A stretch of DNA of 64,000 nucleotides. Origin: Microbacterium arabinogalactanolyticum (GTDB taxonomy: Bacteria > Actinomycetota > Actinomycetes > Actinomycetales > Microbacteriaceae). The notes below the pieces were generated by a model. It did no database searches and was not told the origin of the DNA. It saw only the letters and a program-made list of their open reading frames with translations. Both the position numbers and the translations under genes were made by a program. Location: the NCBI RefSeq assembly GCF_030268005.1, contig NZ_BRZC01000002.1, positions 124,001 through 188,000 on the forward strand. Direction: 5' to 3'. Within the stretch, counting starts at the first letter, position 1, and the number at the start of each line of letters is the position of its first letter. This document shows positions 38,666 to 49,003 of this stretch, one piece after another.

Positions 38666-39663
38666 CGACCACAGAGATCGCCCGCCGCACGGCGGTCGAC
38701 GTACTGGGCGGTGAGCCCGACGACGCCACCCTGCGCCGGTTCCTGCACGGACTTCCCGGCGTGGATGCCGTGGGCCTGGAGCAGCGCGCCGCCGGCCTCG
38801 GCACCCGCTCGATCAAGACCACCTCGAAGGCGTGGGCGCTGGACAAGATCATCTCGCTGATCGACCTCACGACCCTCGAGGGCGCCGACACCGCGGGCAA
38901 GGTGCGCTCGCTGGTCGCGAAGGCGAAGACCCCGGATGCGTCCGACCCGACGACCCCGCGTGTGGCCGCCGTCTGCGTGTACGGCGACATGGTCGGTCAC
39001 GCCGTCGAGGCGCTCGGATCCCTGCACGGCGACCCCGACGAGGGGCGCATCTCCGTCGCGGCCGTCGCGACCGCGTTCCCCTCCGGGCGCGCCTCCATCG
39101 AGGTCAAGCTGGCCGACACGGCGGATGCTGTGGCTGCGGGAGCCGACGAGATCGACATGGTGATCGATCGCGGCGCGTTCCTGGAGGGGCGCTACGGGCT
39201 CGTGTTCGACCAGATCGCCCGCGTGAAGGAGGCCTGCCGCCGCGAGGACGGCAGCTACGCCTCGCTCAAGGTCATCATGGAGACCGGCGAGCTGAACACC
39301 TATGACAACATCAAGCGCGCGTCGTGGCTGTCGATCCTCGCCGGAGGCGACTTCATCAAGACGTCCACGGGCAAGGTGCAGCCCGCGGCGACCCTGCCGA
39401 CCACGCTGCTCATGCTCGAGACCGTCCGCGACTGGCATCGGGCGACGGGGGAGAAGATCGGCGTGAAGCCCGCCGGCGGCATCCGCTCGTCGAAGGACGC
39501 CATCAAGTACCTCGTCACGGTCGCCGAGACCGCGGGCGAGCAGTGGCTGCAGCCGCACCTGTTCCGCTTCGGCGCGTCGAGCCTGCTCAATGACGTGCTG
39601 CTGCAGCGTCAGAAGATCACCACCGGACACTACTCCGGTGCCGACTACGTCACCATCGACTGA
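38662..39663 (+). CDS. deoC: Deoxyribose-phosphate aldolase
   Basis: Cleaves deoxyribose-5-phosphate to glyceraldehyde-3-phosphate and acetaldehyde. 333 residues, the long form with about 60 extra N-terminal residues. Active-site region LKVIMETGELN and Schiff-base Lys in FIKTSTGK; VKPAGGIRS follows; CVYGDMV holds the first lysine-side motif. GGAGGAG lies just before the ATG. The following aldehyde dehydrogenase could remove the acetaldehyde. Confidence 0.96.
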   Translation: MTTTEIARRTAVDVLGGEPDDATLRRFLHGLPGVDAVGLEQRAAGLGTRSIKTTSKAWALDKIISLIDLTTLEGADTAGKVRSLVAKAKTPDASDPTTPRVAAVCVYGDMVGHAVEALGSLHGDPDEGRISVAAVATAFPSGRASIEVKLADTADAVAAGADEIDMVIDRGAFLEGRYGLVFDQIARVKEACRREDGSYASLKVIMETGELNTYDNIKRASWLSILAGGDFIKTSTGKVQPAATLPTTLLMLETVRDWHRATGEKIGVKPAGGIRSSKDAIKYLVTVAETAGEQWLQPHLFRFGASSLLNDVLLQRQKITTGHYSGADYVTID

Positions 39664-39673
39664 GGAGCCTCAT

Positions 39674-41167
39674 ATGTCTTTCCTGGAATACGCTCCCGCC
39701 CCGGAGTCCAAGGCGATCCTGAAGCTCAAGGACAGCTACGGACTGTTCATCGACGGCGAGTTCGTCGACGGCTCGGGCCCGTCCTTCCACACCATCTCGC
39801 CCGCCGACGAGAGCCGCATCGCCGAGATCGCCTCGGCATCCGATGAGGATGTCGACCGCGCCGTCGTCGCCGCCCGCCGTGCGTACGACAGGGTGTGGTC
39901 GAAGATGAGCGGCCGCGACCGCGGCAAGTACCTGTTCCGCATCGCGCGCCTCGTCCAGGAGCGTGCTCGCGAGCTGGCCGTCGCGGAGAGCCTGGACAAC
40001 GGCAAGCCGATCAAGGAGAGCCGTGACGTCGACGTGCCCCTCGTCGCCGCCTGGTTCTTCTACTACGCGGGCTGGGCGGACAAGCTCGACTACGCCGGCC
40101 TGGGCGCCGACCCCAAGGCGCTCGGCGTCGCCGGCCAGATCATCCCGTGGAACTTCCCGCTGCTCATGCTGGCGTGGAAGCTCGCACCGGCACTCGCAGC
40201 CGGCAACACGGTGGTGCTGAAGCCCGCCGAGACCACGCCGCTGACCGCGCTGATCTTCGCCGAGATCCTGCAGCAGGCCGACCTGCCCGCGGGCGTCGTG
40301 AACATCATCACGGGTGCGGGTGCTCCCGGCGCCACGCTCGTTCGCCACCCCGACGTGGACAAGGTCGCGTTCACCGGTTCGACCGGCGTCGGCCGCGACA
40401 TCGCGAGGGCGATCGCCGGCACCGACAAGCGCGTCACGCTCGAGCTGGGCGGCAAGGCCGCCAACATCGTGTTCGACGACGCGCCCATCGACCAGGCCGT
40501 CGAGGGCATCGTGAACGGCATCTTCTTCAACCAGGGTCACGTGTGCTGCGCCGGGAGCCGGCTGCTGGTGCAGGAATCGATCCATGACGAGGTCGTCGAC
40601 CGGCTGAAGCACCGCCTGTCGACGCTGCGCCTGGGCGATCCGCTCGACAAGAACACCGACATCGGCGCCATCAACTCGGCCGCCCAGCTGGCCCGCATCC
40701 GCGAGCTCAGCGACATCGGCGAGGCGGAGGGCGCGGAGCGCTGGACGGCGGACTGCGCCATTCCGGAGAAGGGTTTCTGGTTCGCGCCGACGATCTTCAC
40801 CGGCGTCGAGGCGTCCAGCCGCATCGCCCGCGACGAGATCTTCGGGCCGGTGCTGTCGGTGCTCACCTTCCGCACGCCCGCCGAGGCGATCGCCAAGGCG
40901 AACAACACGCCTTACGGTCTGTCGGCCGGCATCTGGAGCGACAAGGGATCCCGCATCCTCGCCGTCGCCGACCGGTTGCGCGCCGGCGTGGTCTGGGCGA
41001 ACACCTTCAACCGCTTCGACCCGTCGAGCCCGTTCGGCGGCTACAAGGAATCCGGCTACGGCCGCGAGGGCGGCCGTCACGGCCTGACCGCGTACCTGAA
41101 GTCCGCAGGGTCCGCCGAGACCCGCGCGGTCACCGGCGGCGCAACGAAGAAGGGAGCATCGGCATGA
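39674..41167 (+). CDS. Aldehyde dehydrogenase
   Basis: 497 residues. Rossmann/NAD site VAGQIIPWNFPLLM and FTGSTGVGRDI, catalytic Glu in LELGGKAANIV, catalytic Cys in NQGHVCCAGSR, and EIFGPVLSV. A full-length, active-looking ALDH. In this operon its probable substrate is the acetaldehyde from DeoC (inference). GAGGAG precedes the ATG; the next gene overlaps its stop by four bases. Confidence 0.92.
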   Translation: MSFLEYAPAPESKAILKLKDSYGLFIDGEFVDGSGPSFHTISPADESRIAEIASASDEDVDRAVVAARRAYDRVWSKMSGRDRGKYLFRIARLVQERARELAVAESLDNGKPIKESRDVDVPLVAAWFFYYAGWADKLDYAGLGADPKALGVAGQIIPWNFPLLMLAWKLAPALAAGNTVVLKPAETTPLTALIFAEILQQADLPAGVVNIITGAGAPGATLVRHPDVDKVAFTGSTGVGRDIARAIAGTDKRVTLELGGKAANIVFDDAPIDQAVEGIVNGIFFNQGHVCCAGSRLLVQESIHDEVVDRLKHRLSTLRLGDPLDKNTDIGAINSAAQLARIRELSDIGEAEGAERWTADCAIPEKGFWFAPTIFTGVEASSRIARDEIFGPVLSVLTFRTPAEAIAKANNTPYGLSAGIWSDKGSRILAVADRLRAGVVWANTFNRFDPSSPFGGYKESGYGREGGRHGLTAYLKSAGSAETRAVTGGATKKGASA

Positions 41168-42015
41168 GCAAGCGACTGACCGTACCGAAGACCTACAAGC
41201 TCGCGATCGGCGGGGCGTTCCCGCGCTCCGAGTCGGGCCGCACCTACGAGGTGGTCTCCGCGAAGGGCGCCTTCCTCGCCAACGCCGCCAAGGCTTCGCG
41301 CAAGGATGCCAGGGATGCCGTCGTCGCCGCGCGCGGCGCGGTGAAGGGGTGGTCGGGTGCGACCGCGTACAACCGCGGGCAGGTGCTGTACCGGGTGGCC
41401 GAGATCCTGGAGGGGCGCCGCGCCCAGTTCGTCGACGAGATCGTCGATCAGGAGGGCATCTCCGCGGCTGCGGCGGGCGCCCAGGTGGATGCCGCCGTCG
41501 ACCTGTGGGTCTGGTACGCCGGCTGGTGCGACAAGTACGCGCAGGTGGGCGGCAACGCCAACCCGGTCGCGGGCCCGTACTTCAACATCTCGGTGCCCGA
41601 GCCCACCGGCGTGGTCGCGATCGTCGCCCCGCAGGACTCCGCCCTGCTCGGGCTGGTGTCGGTCATCGCGCCGGCGCTGGTCACCGGCAACACGGTGGTC
41701 GCGATCGCGAGCGAGCGCTTCCCGCTCTCGGCGATCAGCCTGGCCGAGGTGCTCGCCACCAGCGACGTGCCCGGGGGAGTCGTCAACGTGCTGACCGGAT
41801 CGCCGGCGGAGATCACGCCGTGGCTCGCCTCGCACGCCGATGTCAACGCCATCGATCTGGCGGGTGCGGGAGACCTGGACTGGGTCGACCTGGAGATCGC
41901 CGCCGCCGACACGCTCAAGCGCGCGCTGCGCCCCGGCGTGGTCGAGCAGAGCCTGGACCGCATCACGGCGTTCACCGAGACCAAGACGGTGTGGCACACC
42001 AAGAGCATGGTCTGA
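41164..42015 (+). CDS. Short aldehyde dehydrogenase-family protein lacking the catalytic cysteine
   Basis: 283 residues. The first 200 align in pattern with the NAD-binding half of ALDH (LAIGGAFPRSESGRTYEVVS, VAIVAPQDSALLGLVSVIAP, LVTGNTVVAIASE), but the FTGS loop is replaced by IDLAGAGDLDW and there is no catalytic Cys/Glu half. It ends with ITAFTETKTVWHTKSMV. Not a frameshifted remnant: it has its own start (ATGA overlap), good codon use and a defined end. It may be a pseudoenzyme partner of the upstream ALDH. Confidence 0.8.
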   Translation: MSKRLTVPKTYKLAIGGAFPRSESGRTYEVVSAKGAFLANAAKASRKDARDAVVAARGAVKGWSGATAYNRGQVLYRVAEILEGRRAQFVDEIVDQEGISAAAAGAQVDAAVDLWVWYAGWCDKYAQVGGNANPVAGPYFNISVPEPTGVVAIVAPQDSALLGLVSVIAPALVTGNTVVAIASERFPLSAISLAEVLATSDVPGGVVNVLTGSPAEITPWLASHADVNAIDLAGAGDLDWVDLEIAAADTLKRALRPGVVEQSLDRITAFTETKTVWHTKSMV

Positions 42016-42031
42016 CCTCCGATCGGATGCT

Positions 42032-42071
42032 CGAAGGGTCCGGTTCCGCTCACGGCGGACCGGGCCCTTCG
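42032..42071 (+). terminator. Terminator hairpin of the deo operon
   Basis: CGAAGGG and CCGGT pair with ACCGG and CCCTTCG across one mismatch, around a 14-base loop. Confidence 0.75.
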
Positions 42072-42109
42072 CATGCGTGGCAATACGCCCTGGTGTCGGT
42101 GCGGGCGGT

Positions 42110-42115
42110 TAGGCT
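42110..42115 (+). promoter_or_regulatory. -10 box TAGGCT of clpX
   Basis: TAGGCT 54 bases before the clpX ATG; the leader carries GAGGAGG six bases from the start. Confidence 0.45.
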
Positions 42116-42168
42116 CGATTGACGGGATCAGAGCCCCCGCCTGATCCACAGCTTCGAGGAGGACGCGC

Positions 42169-43437
<1,269 letters not shown>

Positions 43438-43455
43438 CCTTCGCTGCGCAACCTC

Positions 43456-43515
43456 GCAGAAACGCACGACTCCGCAGATCCTGACCGGATTTCCTGCGGA
43501 GTCGTGCGTTTCTGC
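43456..43515. terminator. Bidirectional terminator with a 22-bp perfect stem between clpX and the M3 peptidase gene
   Basis: Arms at 43456-43477 and 43494-43515 are perfect complements over 22 bases (5' arm begins GCAGAAACGCACG); the loop is 16 bases. Only five bases separate it from the stop codon of the minus-strand gene. Confidence 0.85.
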
Positions 43516-43519
43516 CGAG

Positions 43520-45589
43520 CTACACCCCGGCTGCGCCGTCAGCATCCAGGCCGCGTCGCTTCAGCAGCGGGGCGATCTCGGCATCCCGGCCGCGGAAGTC
43601 GCGGTAGGCCTCCAGCGGGTCCTTCGAGCCGCCCACGCCGAGCAGGCGCTGCCGGAACCTGTCGCCGTTGGCCCGGGTGAGCCCGCCGTTCGAGCGGAAC
43701 CACTCGACCGTGTCCGCGTCGAGCACCTCGCTCCAGATGTACGAGTAGTAGCCGGCGCTGTAGCCGCCCGAGAACACGTGCGCGAAGTAGGTCGAGGAAT
43801 ACCGGGTCGGCACCAGCGGATTCAGCAGCCCGATGTCGGACAGGGCGGCCGCCTCGAAGGCGGCGACGTCATCGACCTCGGCGCCGGCGGCGATGCTGTG
43901 CCAGGCCTGGTCCAGCCAGGCCGCCGCCAGGTACTCGCTGGTCGCGTGACCCTGATCGAAGGCCTCGGTGGCGCGCAGACGCTCGACGATCGCGGCATCC
44001 AGCGGCTCGCCGGTCTCGAAGTGCCTGGCGTAGTTGTCCAGCACCTCGCTCCACAGGATCCACATCTCGTTGACCTGGCTGGGGAACTCCACGAAGTCGC
44101 GGAAGACGTTGGTGCCCGCGAAGTGCGGGTACGTCACGCGCGCGAACAGCCCATGCAGCGCGTGCCCGAACTCGTGGAACAGTGTTGTGACCTCGTCGAG
44201 CGTCAGCAGCGTCGGGTCGCCGTCGCCGGGCCGGGCGACGTTGAGGTTGTTGACCACCACGGGGAGCGTGCCGCGCAGGGCGGACTGGCTCACGATCGGG
44301 TTCATCCAGGCGCCGCCGCGCTTGGAGTCGCGCGTGTAGAGGTCGAGCACGTACAGGCCCACGGCAGACCCGTCGGCGTCGTGCACCTCGAACACCCGGG
44401 CACCGGGGTGGTAGGCGCCCAGGTCCTCGCGCTCGGTGAAGCCGACTCCGTACAGCTGCCCGGCAGCGAAGAACACGCCATCGCGCAGCACGCGCTCCGC
44501 CTCGAACCACGGACGCAGGGCCGCGGTGTCGATGTCATAGCGAGCCTGGCGCACCTTCTCGGTGTAGAACGCCCAGTCGTGGGCCTCCAGGGCGAACGGG
44601 TCGGGCTCGGTGGCGTCGATGATCTCCTGCAGCGCCTCGGCCTCTCGAGAGGCGTTGCGTGCCGCAGGCGCGGCCAGATCGCGCAGCATCCGCTCCACGG
44701 CGTCCGGTGAGCCGGCGGTCTCGTCGGCGGTGATGTAGGCGGCGTGCGAGGGGTACCCGAGCAGTGCGGCGCGTTCGGCGCGCAGTCGCACGATCTCGGT
44801 GAGCACTGCGCCGTTGTCGTTCGCGTTCCCGCGTGATCCGCGGGAGAGGGATGCCTCGAGGATGCGCCGTCGGCTCTCGCGCACGGTCAGGGATGACAGG
44901 TACGGGTGGCCGCTGAACAGCGGCAGGCCCACGAGGAACCTTCCGTCCTCGCCGCGATCGGATGCCGCCCGGGCGGTCGCGCTCAGTTCGCCGGAGGTCA
45001 GTCCGTCGAGCTCCGACGCGTCATCGAAGAGCACCGCGAGATCGTTGGTGTCGTTCAGCAGGTTCTTCTCGAAAGCCGTGCTGAGAGTGGACAGGCGCTT
45101 GTTGAGTTCTGTGAGCCGCGTCTTGGCCTCGTCATCGAGCGCGGCGCCGGCGTGCGTCATCTCGCGGAAGTGACGCTGCACGAGGTAGCGCTGCTCGGCA
45201 TCCAGCTCCAGCTCGTCGAGCTGCGCGTGCACCTGCGAAACGCGCCAGTAGAGCTGCGAGTCCAGGCGGATGGCGTCCTCGTGCGCGGCCATCAGCGGAG
45301 CCAGTTCCTCGTCGATCGCCTGGATCTCGGGCGTCGCGTCGGCGGAGCTCACGGTGTAGAAGGCGTGCGCGACGCGGTCGAGCAGCTCGCCGGACCGCTC
45401 CAGCGCGACCAGCGTGTTCTCGAAGGTCGGCATCGAGCGCACCGCCGTGATCGCCCGGACCTCGCGCAGCTGCTCCTCGAACGCCCGACGGAACGCCGGC
45501 AGGTAGTGCTCCGGGCGGATGGCCGCGTAGTCGGGCAGTCCGTAGGGGAGCGCGGAGGGGGACAGCAGCGGGTTCGTGGCCTCGGTCAT
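43520..45589 (-). CDS. M3 family metallopeptidase (dipeptidyl carboxypeptidase/oligopeptidase A-like)
   Basis: 689 residues. Zinc site HEFGHALHGL (about residue 475) with a downstream Glu in FRDFVEFPSQVNE. GGYSAGYYSYIWSEVLDAD is a typical M3 ending. No signal peptide, so it probably degrades peptides in the cytoplasm. The opening LPYGLPDYAAIRPEHYLPAF is typical of Dcp. Start ATG has a -10 TAGGCT six bases upstream. It is divergent from the ROK-fusion operon that carries a peptide-type importer, which may be meaningful. Confidence 0.95.
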   Translation of the reverse strand: MTEATNPLLSPSALPYGLPDYAAIRPEHYLPAFRRAFEEQLREVRAITAVRSMPTFENTLVALERSGELLDRVAHAFYTVSSADATPEIQAIDEELAPLMAAHEDAIRLDSQLYWRVSQVHAQLDELELDAEQRYLVQRHFREMTHAGAALDDEAKTRLTELNKRLSTLSTAFEKNLLNDTNDLAVLFDDASELDGLTSGELSATARAASDRGEDGRFLVGLPLFSGHPYLSSLTVRESRRRILEASLSRGSRGNANDNGAVLTEIVRLRAERAALLGYPSHAAYITADETAGSPDAVERMLRDLAAPAARNASREAEALQEIIDATEPDPFALEAHDWAFYTEKVRQARYDIDTAALRPWFEAERVLRDGVFFAAGQLYGVGFTEREDLGAYHPGARVFEVHDADGSAVGLYVLDLYTRDSKRGGAWMNPIVSQSALRGTLPVVVNNLNVARPGDGDPTLLTLDEVTTLFHEFGHALHGLFARVTYPHFAGTNVFRDFVEFPSQVNEMWILWSEVLDNYARHFETGEPLDAAIVERLRATEAFDQGHATSEYLAAAWLDQAWHSIAAGAEVDDVAAFEAAALSDIGLLNPLVPTRYSSTYFAHVFSGGYSAGYYSYIWSEVLDADTVEWFRSNGGLTRANGDRFRQRLLGVGGSKDPLEAYRDFRGRDAEIAPLLKRRGLDADGAAGV

Positions 45590-45601
45590 CCCTCGAGCCT
45601 A
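45590..45601 (-). promoter_or_regulatory. Leaderless promoter of the M3 peptidase gene (-10 TAGGCT)
   Basis: On the minus strand TAGGCT, six bases (CGAGGG), then the ATG at 45589. Confidence 0.6.
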
Positions 45602-45619
45602 GGGGTTGGCCCGCGGGGT

Positions 45620-45700
45620 TTGACAGTCGGCGGTCGGGGCCTCACAATGATGAAAGCACTTTCGTAAGCGGTTATGAAAGTCGCTTAGAAAGTGTCTTTC
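45620..45700 (+). promoter_or_regulatory. Promoter and paired operators of the ROK-fusion operon
   Basis: TTGACA (45620-45625), 17 bases, CACAAT (45643-45648). Two inverted repeats of GAAAG/CTTTC follow: 45652-45663 (spacer 2) and 45688-45700 (spacer 3), with another GAAAG at 45676. They cover the expected +1 and early leader, so bound ROK protein should block transcription (autoregulation). Confidence 0.6.
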
Positions 45701-45719
45701 AAAGGAGAAGAGTCCGCCG

Positions 45720-48074
45720 ATGTCCGCGATCGACGTGAAGCTCATCGCGCAGTGCCTTGCCAGCCTGCGCGATCTGGAACTCGCCACCATCTCCGACCTC
45801 GCCGAGAGCACCGGCCTCTCCCGGCCGACCGTCACCGCGGCCCTCACCGCCATGACCGACTCCGGACTCGCGATCGAGCACGAGGCGCGTGCCGCCGCCG
45901 GGCGGCCCGCCCGGACGTTCTCGCCGGTCGCAGGGTCACCCGTCATCGTCGGGATCGACCTGACGCGCAGCGTCGTGCGCCTGATCGTCGCGGACCGCAC
46001 CGGCCGTGTGCTGGGACGCCAGGAGGCGGAAGTCGCCTCGCCCACCACCGACCAGCCCTCGCTCGCCCCCGTGCGCGCGCTGCTGCAGCAGACCCTGGAG
46101 CGGATCGGGCGGCGGCAGTCGGACGTCGCGGCCATCGGCATCGCCGCTGCGGGGCTCATCGACGAGAACGGCATCCTGGTCTCCGCCCCCCAGGTCTCGA
46201 GCTGGAACGGACGCGACCTCGCGTCGATGTTCAGCGACCACTTCGGCGCCCCCGTCGTCGTCGACAACGACCTGTCCCTCGCTGCCGAGGCCGAGTCCCG
46301 CGGCGGCGCCCTGACCGACGCGGAGACCGGCGTGTACGCCCTGACCTGGCACCACGTGTCCGCTCGGGTCACCGCCTCGGGCCATGTGCTGCGTGGCCGG
46401 CGCGGCCGCGCCGGCGAGGTGGGCCTGCTCCGTGCGTTCAGCGACGTCGCCGTGCCCGAGGGGGCGCTCCTCGATGCGGTTCCGCGCGTGGCGGCCGAGC
46501 TGCGTCTGCTGCGCGACGATCCGGCCGACCTGCGCGGTCTGGCCGCGCTCGAGTCCCTCAGCGCCGCGATGACCCCGGCGATGGCAGCGCTGCTGCTCAC
46601 GGCCGACCCCGACGTCATCGTGCTCGGCGGAGAGCTCGGTGAGTTCGCCGACCTCATCGCGGGTCCGCTCGCCGAGGGCATCCGTGCGGCGGTGACCGGC
46701 ATCGACACCGGCACGCGCATCATCCGCGGTGGCGAGCTGGGAGCGGATGCCGCGGCGCTCGGAGCCCTCGGCCTCGCCTTCGAGAAGCACTCCTCCCGCA
46801 TCTACGGGGTTCCGGACGTTCCGGCGCCCGTCATCGCAATCGAACCGGAGAACGAAAAGATGACCACCGACATCGCCTCGGAGCAGGCCCCCTTCCGTGC
46901 CGCAGCGATCGGAGTCGGCGCTCGCGTCGGCCTCGCGCTGCACGTGAAGGAGGTGGGCGGCACCGTCGTCGCCGCGGTGGATCCCGATCCCCGCACACAT
47001 GAGCGCGCCGCGCGGCTGTTCGGGGACATCCCGGTGTTCTCCTCCGTCGCCGAGCTGCTGGCCTCCGGCATCGAGATCGACGGCGCGTTCATCACCACCC
47101 CGGACTTCACGCACGCCGAGGTCGCGATCGAACTGCTCGAGGCGGGCATCCCGTCGTACATCGAGAAGCCCCTCGCGATCTCGATCGAGGACGCCGACCG
47201 GATCCTCGAGACCGCGTACCGCACCGGCACCAAGGTCTACGTCGGTCACAACATGCGGCACATGCAGGTCGTGCGCATGATGAAGGACATCGTCGACCGC
47301 GGCGAGATCGGTGAGGTCAAGGCGATCTGGTGCCGGCACTTCGTCGGACACGGTGGCGACTACTACTTCAAGGACTGGCACGCCGAGCGCGACAAGGCCA
47401 TGAGCCTGCTGCTGCAGAAGGGTGCGCACGACATCGACGTGATGCACTGGATCGCCGGCACCTCCACGCGCTCCGTCGTCGGCGTCGGCGACCTCGCGGT
47501 GTACGGAGACGTCACCTCCCGCCGCGACAACTCCGACCGCCGGATGGGCGACTGGTTCTCGATGCAGAACTGGCCACCGGCATCCCAGCAGGACCTCAAC
47601 CCGGTCATCGACGTCGAGGACATCTCGATGATCATGATGCGCACCGATTCCGGTGTGCTCATGAGCTACCAGCAGTGCCACTTCACACCGGACTACTGGC
47701 GCAACTACACGGTGATCGGCACCGAGGGGCGCATCGAGAACTTCGATGACGACGCCGGCGGCGAGATCCGGCTCTGGAACGCCCGCAGCGACTACCTCGA
47801 GAAGGGGCACGTGCGCTACCCGATCGAGGACGGCGGCGACGGAGGTCACGGCGGCGCCGACCCGCTCACGGTCGCTGAGTTCGTCGAGTTCGTCCGCACC
47901 GGAGCGCCGACGGACACCAGCCCGGTGGCCGCGCGCGACGCGGTCGCTGCCGGCATCGGTGGCGCACTGTCGATCCGCTCCCACTCCGAGCCCTTCGAGA
48001 TCCCGCGGCTGAGCGACGAGATGCTCGAGTACTACGCGGCGCACCAGCCGGCCCGCACACCGGTCGGGGACTGA
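45720..48074 (+). CDS. ROK-family transcriptional regulator fused in frame to a Gfo/Idh/MocA oxidoreductase
   Basis: 784 residues in one open frame. Part 1 (about 1-365): winged helix (DLAESTGLSRPTVTAALTAM), then a ROK fold (VIVGIDLTRSVVRL, GIAAAGLIDENG, VVVDNDLSLAAEAE); the ROK zinc motif CxCGxxGC is absent. Part 2 (about 385-784): Rossmann AAIGVGARVGLALH, EKP motif in SYIEKPLAIS, GAHDIDVMHW. The join (about 368-380) uses rare codons and carries CCGGAG nine bases before Met381 (46860), so the oxidoreductase may also be made separately. This suggests a stop lost between two ancestral genes. Its TGA overlaps the permease ATG. Confidence 0.85.
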   Translation: MSAIDVKLIAQCLASLRDLELATISDLAESTGLSRPTVTAALTAMTDSGLAIEHEARAAAGRPARTFSPVAGSPVIVGIDLTRSVVRLIVADRTGRVLGRQEAEVASPTTDQPSLAPVRALLQQTLERIGRRQSDVAAIGIAAAGLIDENGILVSAPQVSSWNGRDLASMFSDHFGAPVVVDNDLSLAAEAESRGGALTDAETGVYALTWHHVSARVTASGHVLRGRRGRAGEVGLLRAFSDVAVPEGALLDAVPRVAAELRLLRDDPADLRGLAALESLSAAMTPAMAALLLTADPDVIVLGGELGEFADLIAGPLAEGIRAAVTGIDTGTRIIRGGELGADAAALGALGLAFEKHSSRIYGVPDVPAPVIAIEPENEKMTTDIASEQAPFRAAAIGVGARVGLALHVKEVGGTVVAAVDPDPRTHERAARLFGDIPVFSSVAELLASGIEIDGAFITTPDFTHAEVAIELLEAGIPSYIEKPLAISIEDADRILETAYRTGTKVYVGHNMRHMQVVRMMKDIVDRGEIGEVKAIWCRHFVGHGGDYYFKDWHAERDKAMSLLLQKGAHDIDVMHWIAGTSTRSVVGVGDLAVYGDVTSRRDNSDRRMGDWFSMQNWPPASQQDLNPVIDVEDISMIMMRTDSGVLMSYQQCHFTPDYWRNYTVIGTEGRIENFDDDAGGEIRLWNARSDYLEKGHVRYPIEDGGDGGHGGADPLTVAEFVEFVRTGAPTDTSPVAARDAVAAGIGGALSIRSHSEPFEIPRLSDEMLEYYAAHQPARTPVGD

Positions 48075-49003
48075 TGCTCCGGTACGCGCTGCGGCGCATC
48101 CTGATGATGGTGCCGACCCTGATCGGGTCGACGCTCCTCGTCTACCTGCTCGTCTTCCTCATCCCCGGTGATCCGGTCGCCAGGCTCGCCGGCGGCGAGA
48201 AGCGACTCTCGGACTCGACCATCGCGGCGATCCGCGCGCAGTACAACCTCGACGATCCGTTCTTCGTGCAGTACGCGAAGTACCTGTGGGGCGTGCTGCA
48301 GGGCGACTTCGGCCACGACTTCAACGGCAACTCGGTCTCGACCCTGATTGCGACCGCGCTGCCCTACACCGTGGTGCTCGCGCTGTCGGCCTTCGTGCTG
48401 AAGCTCGTCATCGGCGTGTGCCTGGGCGTCTGGGCGGGCCTCCGGCAGGGGAAGTTCCCGGACAGGTTCAACCTGTTCTTCACGATCTTCTTCCTGGCCG
48501 TGCCCGGATTCATCATCGCGTACTTCTCGCAGTACCTGTTCGGCATCAAGCTGCACTGGCTGCCGATATCCGGGGTGAGGGCCGGGTTCCCACTGGCGTT
48601 CATCATGCCGGCGATGGTGCTCGCACTGGAGACGGCCTCGCCCCTGGCGCGACTCAGCCGCACGAGCCTGGTCGACGTGCTGCGATCGGACTACATCGTC
48701 ACCGCGACGGCGAAGGGGATCGGCCCGCAGCGCATCATGTGGGTACACGCCCTGCGCAACGCGTTCATGCCCGTCGTCACCTATCTCGGCTTGAGCATGG
48801 CCGCGCTGCTGGGCGGTTCGGTGCTCATCGAGACGATCTTCAACCTCCCCGGCCTCGGCGGCACGCTGGCGCGGGCCATCGACACGCAGAACGGCCCCGT
48901 GGTCGTGGGCGTCTCGGTGTTCCTGCTGCTGTTCTACCTGGTCGCCGCGCTGATCGTGGACCTGCTCTACCCGATCATCGACCCGAGGGTGCGCCATGTC
49001 TGA
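48074..49003 (+). CDS. ABC transporter permease, DppB/OppB type
   Basis: 309 residues with six predicted helices. MLRYALRRILMMVPTLIGST and the IPGDP motif start the family; the EAA loop reads RTSLVDVLRSDYIVTATAKG. It forms the membrane channel with the next gene. One-base overlap with the oxidoreductase fusion, so the transporter is in its operon. Confidence 0.93.
   Translation: MLRYALRRILMMVPTLIGSTLLVYLLVFLIPGDPVARLAGGEKRLSDSTIAAIRAQYNLDDPFFVQYAKYLWGVLQGDFGHDFNGNSVSTLIATALPYTVVLALSAFVLKLVIGVCLGVWAGLRQGKFPDRFNLFFTIFFLAVPGFIIAYFSQYLFGIKLHWLPISGVRAGFPLAFIMPAMVLALETASPLARLSRTSLVDVLRSDYIVTATAKGIGPQRIMWVHALRNAFMPVVTYLGLSMAALLGGSVLIETIFNLPGLGGTLARAIDTQNGPVVVGVSVFLLLFYLVAALIVDLLYPIIDPRVRHV

Noticed and set aside
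41164-42015. Frameshifted or decayed ALDH pseudogene
   Set aside because: The frame is intact, with its own coupled start, and it ends well before the next gene without remnants of the catalytic half behind it.
46860-48074. Annotating the Gfo/Idh oxidoreductase as a separate gene
   Set aside because: No stop codon separates it from the ROK part. The internal start is possible and is noted, but the sequence as given is one open frame.
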